A DNA stretch of 64,000 bases from Gemmatimonadota bacterium (GTDB lineage: Bacteria; Gemmatimonadota; Gemmatimonadetes; Gemmatimonadales; GWC2-71-9). Positions 27,044-35,187 of this stretch are shown in pieces. The stretch lies in contig JAZKBR010000002.1 in assembly GCA_040388535.1 (NCBI GenBank), positions 1,024,838 through 1,088,837 of the forward strand, given 5' to 3'. The translations under genes and the position numbers were made by a program. The notes under the pieces were generated by a model, which was not told the origin of the DNA, did no database searches, and was given only the letters and a program-made list of their open reading frames with translations. The stretch's first letter is position 1. Each line of letters opens with the position of its first letter.

Positions 27044-28453
27044 ATGAAGGGACTGATTCGTGGGGCCGCAGGACTCGCCGTCGTGTTGGCAATGTCGGCC
27101 TGCAGCAAGGACGAAACCATCGACCTGATGGGTGCGCCGACCGGCGTTCAAGCGACTCCGATCTCGGCATTTACCACCAAGGGCGACTCCGTGGCGATCC
27201 TGCTCCGCCTCGTGAACGACCGGAACCAGTCGATTCCGACCGAGTTCACGGTCGGCAACGCCGGACCGGCGCTTACGATCCACTATGACGACAAGTACCG
27301 CCCCGACTACACCTCGGGCGAATTGGTACCGCCTGCCGTGAAGCCGCAGCAGCGCTACTTCGCGCTGGGCACGAACAATGGGACGTCGACGTTCACCGCG
27401 ACCGCTGGCGGCTTCACCAGCACGATCACCGTGGTGGTGTTGCCGAAGACGCTTGAGGCCGCACTGAACAAGACCGCGAACCTCGTTGCCGGCGATACGG
27501 TAATCATCAATGCACCTGCAGGGCTCAAGTTCACGCCGACCTCGGCGGTCTCCTTTGCGACTGGCGCGAATGCCATCGCATCCCGGGCGGCAGACTCGAG
27601 CAGCATCAGCGTCATTCTCGGGCCTGGCACCGGCGGAATCGCCACGGTGACCAACGTCTTCCTGAACTACGCTCCGACGCTCGCAGTGAAGACCTATACC
27701 ACCACCAACGCGGTCGCTAGCACACCGGCCATCACCGTTGCCCCGACCACGGTCTCCAATGCGGCGCCGAACATCGGCGACACGATTGCCGTGACGCTTG
27801 GTGGGAACCTGCGTTTCCTCGCGGATTCCAAGGTGCTGATCGGCGGAACCGAGGCAGGCATTGCCAGCGTAAACGCTGACAGCTCCGTGGCGATGGTCAT
27901 CCCGGTGCGCAATTCGACCGGTAAGGTCACCTACACCAACATCGCCCTGAAGTACCTGAACGTCGTGAAGCTGGCTGTGGATGGCGACAAGAATGTTGCG
28001 GTCACCAACACCTACGCCGGGCCGACGCTCGCCGGGACCGGCTCGCCGGCCACCGCCCCGTCCATCTTCGTTCCCGCCAAGCTCGGCAGGACGGTTGTGC
28101 TGACTGACATCGGTAATGGCGGCACGTTCAACGTCGGTGGCGCCTGCACCCACGCCGGCGAGAACAGCTGCAAGATCTACAAGATGGTCCTGCCGGTCGC
28201 CGCAACCCTGGACATGAAGCTTTACTGGAAGGGTTCGGCCGACCTTGGGCTCTACTTGATCAACGCAGCCGGTACGACTGCGTCGAACATCAGCTCGGGC
28301 GCCAACATTCCAGACCAGTTCGGGCCGCAGACCGATGGTCCGGAAGTGTCGGCCGCAGTCGCTTTCGCGGCGGGCACCTACTACTTCCTGGTCGCGAACT
28401 ACAGTGGGCTCAACGCAATCTCGAGCCTGCAGATCGCGTTCACGATCCGGTAA
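27044..28453 (+). CDS. Lipoprotein with Ig/TIG-like repeats and PPC-like C-terminus
   Basis: The 469-residue product has a lipoprotein signal peptide (LAMSAC, Cys about 22). GAGGAG at 27032-27037 supports the ATG at 27044 over longer upstream frames. Residues 30-330 are repetitive beta-type sequence rich in Thr, Val and Gly, with repeated GDT(I/V) turns like Ig/TIG-type domains. The last ~110 residues (GGACTHAGENSCKIYKM through AAGTYYFLVANYSG) resemble a bacterial pre-peptidase C-terminal/PPC-type domain. It closes the five-gene series and may bind the same ligand or surface. A strong terminator follows. Confidence 0.75.
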   Translation: MKGLIRGAAGLAVVLAMSACSKDETIDLMGAPTGVQATPISAFTTKGDSVAILLRLVNDRNQSIPTEFTVGNAGPALTIHYDDKYRPDYTSGELVPPAVKPQQRYFALGTNNGTSTFTATAGGFTSTITVVVLPKTLEAALNKTANLVAGDTVIINAPAGLKFTPTSAVSFATGANAIASRAADSSSISVILGPGTGGIATVTNVFLNYAPTLAVKTYTTTNAVASTPAITVAPTTVSNAAPNIGDTIAVTLGGNLRFLADSKVLIGGTEAGIASVNADSSVAMVIPVRNSTGKVTYTNIALKYLNVVKLAVDGDKNVAVTNTYAGPTLAGTGSPATAPSIFVPAKLGRTVVLTDIGNGGTFNVGGACTHAGENSCKIYKMVLPVAATLDMKLYWKGSADLGLYLINAAGTTASNISSGANIPDQFGPQTDGPEVSAAVAFAAGTYYFLVANYSGLNAISSLQIAFTIR

Positions 28454-28474
28454 CCGCTGGACAGCAGGTAAACG

Positions 28475-28510
28475 AACCACCCCCGTCCGGGATTCCGGGC
28501 GGGGGTGGTT
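28475..28510 (+). terminator. Terminator after the receptor/porin series
   Basis: AACCACCCCCG (28475-28485) pairs perfectly with CGGGGGTGGTT (28500-28510), followed by TGCTTTT. It is the clearest intrinsic-type terminator in this half of the window and marks the end of the five-gene series. Confidence 0.85.
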
Positions 28511-28594
28511 TGCTTTTGGTAAGGGAGCCGCTGACCGACTGACACTCAAGGGTACCAGCTGCGTATGTTCGGCCGACTCACACCCGGACCACGA

Positions 28595-29458
28595 ATGCGC
28601 CGCCTCGCCCTCCTGCTTCTCGCTGCACCACTCGCCGCCCAGTCTCCCTCGGCCCACGAACGGCTCCTCGAAGCCGATCACGCCACCTCCGACGCGGTCT
28701 ACACCACGGGTGCCGCAGCGGCGCTGCCCGCAGCGCTCACCGACGACGCAGTCCTGGTCTGGCCAGGAGCGGCTGTGCTCAAGGGGGCACCGGCGGTCAC
28801 CCGTTTCCTGGGGCTGCAGAAGGCGGTTGTCGGCGCGAAGATCTCCTGGCAGACCCAGCATCTCGAAGTGTCGCGCGATTCGTCGCTCGGCCTCGCTTGG
28901 GGTGTCGCGATCATCGATCGGGCGGCCGGAGCCGGGCTGCCCGGGTCGCACCGGATCGCCCGCTTCCTCGCGGCCTGGAAGCCGGTGAACGGCGCCTGGC
29001 GCATCAGCGCGCTCGCGTTCAGCGGGCTCCTCAATGGCGCCGAGACCGTGTGGGGCGATTCGCTCGGGGTGAAGGAGTGGCCGCTGCTTCCCTCAACGGG
29101 CGCGGCAGCCAAGTTCATCGCCGCCGATTCATCCTTTGCGGCGCTGGCGGGGAAGGAAGGAGCGGGGAAAGCCTTCGGCTACTGGGCAACACCGGATGCC
29201 GTCACCTTCTCCGCGAGCGGCGAACTCACCATGGGGCCCCGATCGATCGCCGCCGGCTTCGATGGGGATGCGAATCACTGGTCGTGGGGTGCGGTGGCCG
29301 CAGGCGCGTCTACCGACGGCACCCTGGGCTGGACCGTGGGTCAGGCAGTGATCGCGGGAAAGGATCGCTCGAGCAAGTCGAAGTACCTCACGCTCTGGCG
29401 GCGTGACGCGAACGGCAGCGTGCGGTTCATTTCCGATGGGGGGAATGGGAGGCCCTAG
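28595..29458 (+). CDS. Secreted SnoaL/DUF4440-like protein
   Basis: The 287-residue protein begins with a signal peptide (MRRLALLLLAAPLAAQ); this fixes the ATG at 28595, and an in-frame ATG ten codons upstream is less likely. The body looks like two SnoaL/NTF2-like halves. Each has the helix-plus-sheet pattern ending in a W(K/R)...G.W.I strand: WKPVNGAWRISAL near 130 and LTLWRRDANGSVRFI near the end. No catalytic set could be assigned. The stop shares the CTAG palindrome with the convergent gene. Confidence 0.65.
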   Translation: MRRLALLLLAAPLAAQSPSAHERLLEADHATSDAVYTTGAAAALPAALTDDAVLVWPGAAVLKGAPAVTRFLGLQKAVVGAKISWQTQHLEVSRDSSLGLAWGVAIIDRAAGAGLPGSHRIARFLAAWKPVNGAWRISALAFSGLLNGAETVWGDSLGVKEWPLLPSTGAAAKFIAADSSFAALAGKEGAGKAFGYWATPDAVTFSASGELTMGPRSIAAGFDGDANHWSWGAVAAGASTDGTLGWTVGQAVIAGKDRSSKSKYLTLWRRDANGSVRFISDGGNGRP

Positions 29459-29892
29459 TCACCGCTCCGCGCGCGGTCACAGCGCGCGCAGGTCATCCGC
29501 ACCACTTCATAGGAGCTCAGGCCCCTGAGTTCCTTCCAGCCTCGACCCGTCAATCGCTTGAGCGACCGGTAGACCCACGCCGGGTCGAAGCCAGCGCGTT
29601 GTGACGCCGAGCAGAGTGAGCCACGAATCGCTCCTGCATCGGCGAGCAGCGAAGTCAGCCGGACCGCCGTCGCCAGCGTCCGAAATGGTGGCAAGCCGGC
29701 TTCGCGCAGCAATCGATTTAGGTGATGTCGATTACGCAGCCCGAGCTTACGCGCGAAGCCATCAGCTGAATGGAACGCGTGCGGATTGGCGAGCACTGCC
29801 GCAAGCAACGAGCTGCGCCGGTTCTCATCGGGCTGATTGCGTCCAGGGTCGGAGTCGTTCGGGTCAGAACCACGTCGCAGGGGGGGCTGCAC
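29455..29892 (-). CDS. AraC-type HTH protein without a ligand domain
   Basis: The 145-residue product corresponds almost entirely to an AraC-type DNA-binding domain. The first HTH is around GFARKLGLRNRHHLNRLLRE; the second is around SQRAGFDPAWVYRSLKRL followed by GRGWKEL. No effector domain precedes it. The C-terminal tail has a CARCDR Cys-x2-Cys. The start is GTG at 29892, without a clear ribosome-binding site. It could be a small regulator like MarA/SoxS-type single-domain proteins; the match to AraC is weaker than for the gene at 2336. Confidence 0.55.
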   Translation of the reverse strand: MQPPLRRGSDPNDSDPGRNQPDENRRSSLLAAVLANPHAFHSADGFARKLGLRNRHHLNRLLREAGLPPFRTLATAVRLTSLLADAGAIRGSLCSASQRAGFDPAWVYRSLKRLTGRGWKELRGLSSYEVVRMTCARCDRARSGD

Positions 29893-30010
29893 GGATTCCT
29901 CATTGGGGGATGAGAAGGCTGTCCCCTTAAGTATCCGGCTTTCGAATCCTGGCGGAAGGGTGCTGCTCAGCCGAGCATAAATTCGGACAGATTCTTGACA
30001 CTGCTGCAGG

Positions 30011-30044
30011 CCAGCGGCGCCCCATGCGATCCAGGCGCCGCTGG
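30011..30044 (-). terminator. Hairpin downstream of the small secreted protein gene
   Basis: CCAGCGGCGCC (30011-30021) pairs perfectly with GGCGCCGCTGG (30034-30044) around a 12-base loop, 16 bases after the minus-strand stop. There is no T-run on either side. Confidence 0.65.
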
Positions 30045-30060
30045 TCTGACAGGGACATGG

Positions 30061-30504
30061 CTAGTTCAAGCCACCGGCGCAGGCATTCGTATTGGTGAAG
30101 GCGTTCCCTTCGAATGGAAACCAACCCGTATCTTCATCTTCCCCAACCGCACGAATCCAGATGTACATAGAGTAGGGCGCGCCCGCGTAGTCGATCGGTA
30201 CATCAACGCTCCCAACATTTGCACCCGCCGAAAAAGTGCCACCCGCCAAGTAGGTCCCCGTCGCAGGGTTATCCGTTGCTCCGGAAGTGCTCCGGACCTC
30301 CCAAACGTTCCCGGTGTGAGTCCAACCAGTCCAGCCGAAAGTATACTGGTTGTAACCGTGTACGGTATGCTCACACGCCGTCATCGAGAATGACGTGAAT
30401 TCCGCCGGGTGCTTGATCGGCGAGCGCCCCGTGAATGCCGAAGTCCCGATCAGCCCCGCAAGAAAAATTCCCGCGACTCCGGTCCTGCCAATTCTGTTGA
30501 GCAT
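30061..30504 (-). CDS. Small secreted protein made of the WEV/WFP domain
   Basis: The 147-residue product has a signal-like N-terminus (GVAGIFLAGLIGTSAF). The mature part is one domain with SFSMTAC, WTGW, VWEV, PATGT, TGWFP and a final Cys, in the same order and spacing as residues 380-494 of the lipoprotein at 81-1565. The ATG at 30504 follows GAGG at six bases. It lies just downstream of the ABC exporter gene, in the same direction. I do not know the domain; a disulfide between the two conserved cysteines and a carbohydrate- or cell-wall-binding role are guesses. Confidence 0.75.
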   Translation of the reverse strand: MLNRIGRTGVAGIFLAGLIGTSAFTGRSPIKHPAEFTSFSMTACEHTVHGYNQYTFGWTGWTHTGNVWEVRSTSGATDNPATGTYLAGGTFSAGANVGSVDVPIDYAGAPYSMYIWIRAVGEDEDTGWFPFEGNAFTNTNACAGGLN

Positions 30505-30584
30505 ACTCGCCTCAGAGGTGAGATGGGTGAGGTTGAGAGTATGCTGGTGGTCGATCAGAAATCGTAGGACTGATTGAGCGAGAA

Positions 30585-32399
30585 TCAACCAGGCTGCCCC
30601 ACCCCCTGCAGCGCACTCAGCGCGGTGGCGAGATCCTCGCCATCGCGCCATTGCATCTGGAACAGCTTGGCGTACACACCACCCCGGCGCAGCAATTCCG
30701 CGTGGGTCCCCTGTTCCACGATCTTCCCCTTCTCGAGCACCACCAGCCGGTCGGCGCGCTGCACCGTACTGAGCCGGTGCGCGATGATCAGCGTGGTGCG
30801 CCCCACCAGCAGCCGCTCGAGCGCGGCCTCTACCAGTCGCTCACTCTCGTTGTCGAGTGAACTGGTGGCCTCGTCGAGGACCAGCACCGCCGGATTCTTG
30901 AGCACCGCCCGGGCAATCGCGATCCGCTGACGCTGGCCGCCCGAGAGCTTCACGCCGCGTTCGCCCACCAGCGTGTCATAGCCCTCGGGGAGGCGCTCGA
31001 TGAACTCGTGCGCGTTTGCCACCTTCGCGGCCGCCTCGACATCGGCATCCGACGCCTCGGGGCGCGCGTAGGCGATGTTCTCCTTCACCGAGCCGCTGAA
31101 GAGCGTCGGCTCCTGCGGCACCACCCCGATCGCGCGCCGCAGATCGTGCAACGCGAGGTCGCGGACATCGATGCCGTCTAGCAGCACGGTGCCGTCTTCC
31201 ACGTCCCAGAAGCGCGGCAACAGCGACGCAATGGTGGTCTTGCCGGCACCCGACGGCCCGACGATGGCGACGATTTCGCCCGGCGCGATGTGGAGCGAGA
31301 GCCCCTCAAGCGTCGGTGTCGCGTCGTCAATCAGCCGATAGCGGAACGAGACGTTGCGGAACTCCACCTCGCCGCGAATCGGCAACGGCAACGCCTTCGG
31401 CACCGGCGGGTCGGCAATCGGTGACGCGCTCTCGAGCAGCTCGAACACCCGCTCGGCCGCGCCGATCGATTCCTGGAACGCCGAGAAGAAGGTCGCGATC
31501 GCACCAATCGACGCGGCGATCGTCACCGTGTATAACAGGAACGACACCAGCTGCCCCGCCGTCACCTGGCCCGAGAGCACCATCCGGCCACCCTCCCAGA
31601 GCACTGCCGTGATGCCGCCGAAAGTCGTGAAGGTGATCACGCCAAAGAAAAGCGCCCGCACTCGTGCCCGCTTGAGCGCCTTCTCCACCACTTCGGCGAT
31701 GCGCGAGCCGAACCTCGCGATCTCGTGCGGCTCCTGCGCAAAGCCCTGGACCACCCGGATCTGTGAGAAGGCCTCTTCCGCCGTAGCTGTGGCCTCGGCC
31801 ACCTGGTCCTGCACTTTGGTCGAGATCCGACGCAACCGGATGCCGAAGAAGAGCGCCGAGCCGATGATCACCGGCATCACGCCAATCGCCGTGAGCATCA
31901 GCTTCGGCTGCATCAGGAAGAGCATCACGATGCTCCCCACCAGTGCCAGCGCCTGCCGCGAGAACTCGGCGAGCTGGTGGCTCATCATCCCTTGCAGCTG
32001 GGTGATGTCGGTGGTGAGCCGCGAGGTCAGCTCGCCGGTGCGTCGGTCGGCGAAGAATCCCGGCGGCATCTCGAGCAGCTTGGCGAAGAGTTCGCGCCGG
32101 AGCCCCGCCACGGCACGTTCACCGGTGGCCGAGAGGTAGTAGGTCTGGATGTAGTTGAGGATCGCCTGCGTCGCGAAGAGCACCAGCAGACCGACGGCGA
32201 TTCGGTCGAGCAGCGCCTTGTCGTGCTGCTGGAAGGCAGCGTCGAGCAGGTAGCGCACCACCAGCGGGAAGGCGAGCGAAATCACCGATGCCAGGATCAG
32301 CGTGATCGCAGCAATGATGAGCCCGCCGCGATACGGCTTGATCCGCGGCCAGAGCCGCAAGAGCGGTCTGGCGGAGGTGCGGCGGGTGGTCTTCAGCAA
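30585..32399 (-). CDS. ABC exporter, fused membrane and ATPase domains (MsbA/LmrA type)
   Basis: The 604-residue half-transporter has a six-helix membrane domain (about 20-310) and a nucleotide-binding domain (about 340-590). The latter has Walker A GPSGAGKTT, signature LSGGQRQRIAIARA and Walker B VLVLDEATSSLD, then the H-loop in IIAHRLST. It should export a hydrophobic molecule or peptide as a homodimer. The TTG at 32399 has no clear ribosome-binding site, so the start is uncertain. The upstream heme o synthase gene is 42 bases away in the same direction. The gene at 30061-30504 follows at 80 bases and could be its cargo, though this is speculative. Confidence 0.92.
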   Translation of the reverse strand: MLKTTRRTSARPLLRLWPRIKPYRGGLIIAAITLILASVISLAFPLVVRYLLDAAFQQHDKALLDRIAVGLLVLFATQAILNYIQTYYLSATGERAVAGLRRELFAKLLEMPPGFFADRRTGELTSRLTTDITQLQGMMSHQLAEFSRQALALVGSIVMLFLMQPKLMLTAIGVMPVIIGSALFFGIRLRRISTKVQDQVAEATATAEEAFSQIRVVQGFAQEPHEIARFGSRIAEVVEKALKRARVRALFFGVITFTTFGGITAVLWEGGRMVLSGQVTAGQLVSFLLYTVTIAASIGAIATFFSAFQESIGAAERVFELLESASPIADPPVPKALPLPIRGEVEFRNVSFRYRLIDDATPTLEGLSLHIAPGEIVAIVGPSGAGKTTIASLLPRFWDVEDGTVLLDGIDVRDLALHDLRRAIGVVPQEPTLFSGSVKENIAYARPEASDADVEAAAKVANAHEFIERLPEGYDTLVGERGVKLSGGQRQRIAIARAVLKNPAVLVLDEATSSLDNESERLVEAALERLLVGRTTLIIAHRLSTVQRADRLVVLEKGKIVEQGTHAELLRRGGVYAKLFQMQWRDGEDLATALSALQGVGQPG

Positions 32400-32441
32400 G
32401 TCGGCCTGACGGGGCGGGAGAGGAGGGCTCCTGCCCGGTGG

Positions 32442-33425
32442 TCAGTGCGCATGCGGCGTTGTCGTGGCCACTTCGGGTGAGTCGAGAATCAGCATCTGCG
32501 GCGGCGGTGCGCGGTGACCGAACGGAATCCAGCGATCGACAGCCATCGCCACGAAGAGCAGCGCCAGATACGAGAGCGAGTACTTGTACATCCGCCACGT
32601 CGTGGGCGTCACGCCCTCTTCGCGCAGGATCATCCAGCAGAACTGCAGGAAGCGCACGCCGAGAAGGAGTGCCGCGACACCATAGAGGAGCCCGGAGATG
32701 CCGACCACCGTGGGCATGATGGTGAGCGGAATCAGCATCAGGGTGTAGAGCAGCATCTGCCGCTTGGTCTCGGGCACGCCGTGTACGTTCGGCATCATCG
32801 GCACGCCGGCGTTGCCGTAATCGCGCTGCTTGTTGAGTGCCAGCGCCCAGAAGTGCGGCGGCGTCCAGAAGAAGATGATCGCGAAGAGGTAGAGCGCGCC
32901 GAGATCGATCGAGCCGGTCATCGCCGCCCAGCCCACCAGCGGCGGGAAGGCGCCGGCCGCGCCACCGATGACGATGTTCTGCGGCGAGATCCGCTTCAAC
33001 CAGATGGTATAGATGAAGACGTAGAAGAGCAGCCCGCTGAGCGCGAGCCACGCCGCGAGCGGATTCACGAAATGCCAGAAGAGAGTGAAGGCCACTGCGC
33101 CGAGGGTGATGCCGAAGAGCAACACGGCGCCGGGCGTCATCCGGCCCGACGGAATCGGCCGCAGCTTGGTGCGAGCCATCTTGTCGTCGATGTCCCGGTC
33201 GAACCACATGTTGATCGCGTTCGCGCCGCCGGCCATCAGGTAGCCCGCGAGGGCGACCCAGCCGATCAGCCCCCACGATGGCATCCCCGCCGGCGTGATG
33301 AACATCGGCGCGATGGTGGTAACCAGTAGCAGCGAGATGATCCGCGGCTTGGTCAGCGTGACCAGGTCGGCGGCAAGCGATGGGGCACGCACGGCAACGG
33401 CCGCTGCGGGGGTCGCGTCAGACAT
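32442..33425 (-). CDS. ctaB: Heme o synthase (protoheme IX farnesyltransferase)
   Basis: This UbiA-family membrane enzyme attaches farnesyl to heme b to give heme o for heme-copper oxidases. The 327 residues show several membrane segments and the diphosphate/Mg motif NMWFDRDIDDKMARTKLRP (about 93-111), specific for CtaB/CyoE. The loop AFPPLVGW between later helices also fits. No cytochrome oxidase subunit genes are in the window. It is divergent from the APC permease and probably read together with the ABC exporter gene. Confidence 0.94.
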   Translation of the reverse strand: MSDATPAAAVAVRAPSLAADLVTLTKPRIISLLLVTTIAPMFITPAGMPSWGLIGWVALAGYLMAGGANAINMWFDRDIDDKMARTKLRPIPSGRMTPGAVLLFGITLGAVAFTLFWHFVNPLAAWLALSGLLFYVFIYTIWLKRISPQNIVIGGAAGAFPPLVGWAAMTGSIDLGALYLFAIIFFWTPPHFWALALNKQRDYGNAGVPMMPNVHGVPETKRQMLLYTLMLIPLTIMPTVVGISGLLYGVAALLLGVRFLQFCWMILREEGVTPTTWRMYKYSLSYLALLFVAMAVDRWIPFGHRAPPPQMLILDSPEVATTTPHAH

Positions 33426-33533
33426 CCAGAATATTGCCTCGCAGGCCGCGCCCCTAGGCGGGACGGCCGAGTGGTGTCAGTTTTCCAGAGCCGCAACATA
33501 CCAGCGCCGGACACCCCCCTCAAGGAATTGCCA

Positions 33534-34868
33534 ATGGAAGAGCGCCTGCCCCGCAACCTGGGCCTCTGGAGTGCCGCTGCCGTCCTGGTAGGGACGACCA
33601 TCGGGAGCGGAATTTTCCGGGTCCCCCGTGAGGTAGCTGCCGCCCTCGGCGAACCCGGGCCGATGCTCCTGCTCTGGGTGATCGGCGGGGTCATCACCCT
33701 CACCGGGGCGCTCACCATCGCCGAATTGGCGGCGGCGTATCCGCGGTCGGGGGGGATCTTCGCCTATATCCTCGAGGCGTACGGGCCGCTGCCGGCGTTT
33801 CTCTACGGCTGGGCCGAGCTCACGGTGATCCGCGCCGCGGCCATCGGCGGGATCTCGCTGGTCTTCGCCTCCTACCTGGGGGAGTTCATCGCCCTCACCC
33901 CCCAGACCGAGCGCTACGTGGCAGCCGTGGTGATCGTCCTCATCGCGCTGCTCAACTATCTCGGCGTCGCCTACGCCTCGGCGCTGATGAATGTCACCAC
34001 CATCCTCAAGTACGGTGCGATGCTCGGGCTGGGGCTCTTCGCCTTCACCTTCGGGGTGGGGGGGAGCTTCGCCAACTTCTCGACCCCGGCGCCGGGGGCC
34101 ACGGTCACGGTCTCGCTGATGCTGACGGCCCTGGTGCCGATCATGTGGACCTACGACGGCTGGTCAAACCTCTCCTTTGTGGGTGGTGAGGTGAAGGATC
34201 CGGGCCGGAACCTCCCGCGCGCCCTGATCCTCGGGACCTCGGCGATCGTGGTGATCTACCTGCTGGTCAACGCGGCCTACCTCTACCTGCTGCCGATCAC
34301 CGAGATGGCCGGCGCGGCCCGGGTGGCCTCCGAGGCCGCCAAGAAGATCTCGATCTTCGGCACCGCCGGCGCGGCAATCATCTCTGGGGTGGTGATGGTC
34401 TCCTGCTTCGGGTCGGTCAACGGCTCGATCCTCACCGGCCCAAGGATCTTCTTCGCCATGGCCGAGCAGCGGCTCTTCTTCCCCGCGATTGCCCGGGTCT
34501 CGCCGCGATTCAAGACGCCATCGACCGCGATCTGGCTCGCGGCGGCGCTGGGCGTCACCTACGTGCTCCAGAACGACTTCGCCGCCCTCGCCGACCGCTT
34601 CGTGCTGGGGGCGTGGCCCTTCTACGCGATGGCCGTGATGGCGGTCTTCACCCTCAGGAAGCGCGACCCCGACGCGGTGCGCCCCTACCGCACGTTGGGG
34701 TACCCGGTGGTGCCGGCGATCTTCCTGCTCGCGTCGGTCGGGATGGTCGGCAATGCGCTGATTGCCCACCCCAAGGAGAACGGCTTCACCTTCGGGGTGA
34801 TTCTGGCTGGATTGCCGGTGTATTACGCCTGGCAGTGGTGGGAGAAGCGGAGTCGGGTAGCAGGGTGA
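33534..34868 (+). CDS. APC-family amino acid permease
   Basis: The 444-residue membrane protein begins with the APC signature of helix 1 (VLVGTTIGSGIFRVP). It has the usual ~12 hydrophobic segments; further family-like pieces are MLLLWVIGGVITL, FAYILEAYG and LPIMWTYDGW-type text near 225. It should carry amino acids or amines by cation symport or exchange. The ATG at 33534 follows AAGGAATT; the frame extends upstream without a better start. A dispersed repeat follows the stop. Confidence 0.92.
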   Translation: MEERLPRNLGLWSAAAVLVGTTIGSGIFRVPREVAAALGEPGPMLLLWVIGGVITLTGALTIAELAAAYPRSGGIFAYILEAYGPLPAFLYGWAELTVIRAAAIGGISLVFASYLGEFIALTPQTERYVAAVVIVLIALLNYLGVAYASALMNVTTILKYGAMLGLGLFAFTFGVGGSFANFSTPAPGATVTVSLMLTALVPIMWTYDGWSNLSFVGGEVKDPGRNLPRALILGTSAIVVIYLLVNAAYLYLLPITEMAGAARVASEAAKKISIFGTAGAAIISGVVMVSCFGSVNGSILTGPRIFFAMAEQRLFFPAIARVSPRFKTPSTAIWLAAALGVTYVLQNDFAALADRFVLGAWPFYAMAVMAVFTLRKRDPDAVRPYRTLGYPVVPAIFLLASVGMVGNALIAHPKENGFTFGVILAGLPVYYAWQWWEKRSRVAG

Positions 34869-34904
34869 AACGGGGGAATGGGGAAGGGGGAAGCGGGACC
34901 ACCT

Positions 34905-34985
34905 TGTCACCCTGAGCGAAGCGAGGGGGCGGAGCTCCGTCTCCCTCGACTTCGCAGCCCTGCGGGCTGCTTCGCTCAGGATGAC
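34905..34985. repeat. Dispersed inverted element, single copy
   Basis: The left arm GTCACCCTGAGCGAAGCGAG (from 34905) and right arm GCTTCGCTCAGGATGACAT (to 34985) are complementary around a GC-rich centre. This is the same family as 3838-3953 and 12510-12714. It follows the permease stop by 36 bases. Confidence 0.8.
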
Positions 34986-34988
34986 ATG

Positions 34989-35034
34989 CCCTTCCCCCTT
35001 CCCCCTTCCCCCCTCCCCCTTCCCCCGTCCCCGT
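34989..35034. repeat. Homopyrimidine tract (G-quadruplex motif on the minus strand)
   Basis: The plus strand holds an unbroken 38-base pyrimidine run with six C-blocks of three to six bases separated by one or two T. After one G it continues with CCCC. The complementary strand therefore has six G-runs with short loops. It lies 150-200 bases upstream of the second receptor gene. Confidence 0.8.
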
Positions 35035-35187
35035 CTGATTCGTACCCAACCGTCGCTCCCCCGTGACCTTCCCCAGGAATTTTCCAGCAGTTCCAGGCTG
35101 GTTGCTTGCGTACCTCACTCTCGGGGACGACATTTGTGCCGCTGCCAGTCTCGGGGCACCCCTCACCACGGAATCACAGGAGTTGCA

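Noticed and set aside
26900-28951. Minus-strand 683-codon frame opposite the TIG-like lipoprotein
   Set aside because: Antisense shadow; crosses the strong terminator at 28475-28510 and has no recognisable domain.
33455-33500. tRNA-like start (GGACGGCCGAGTGGTG) between ctaB and the permease
   Set aside because: It resembles the 5' arm of tRNA-Ser/Leu, but no anticodon arm, T-arm or acceptor complement follows.
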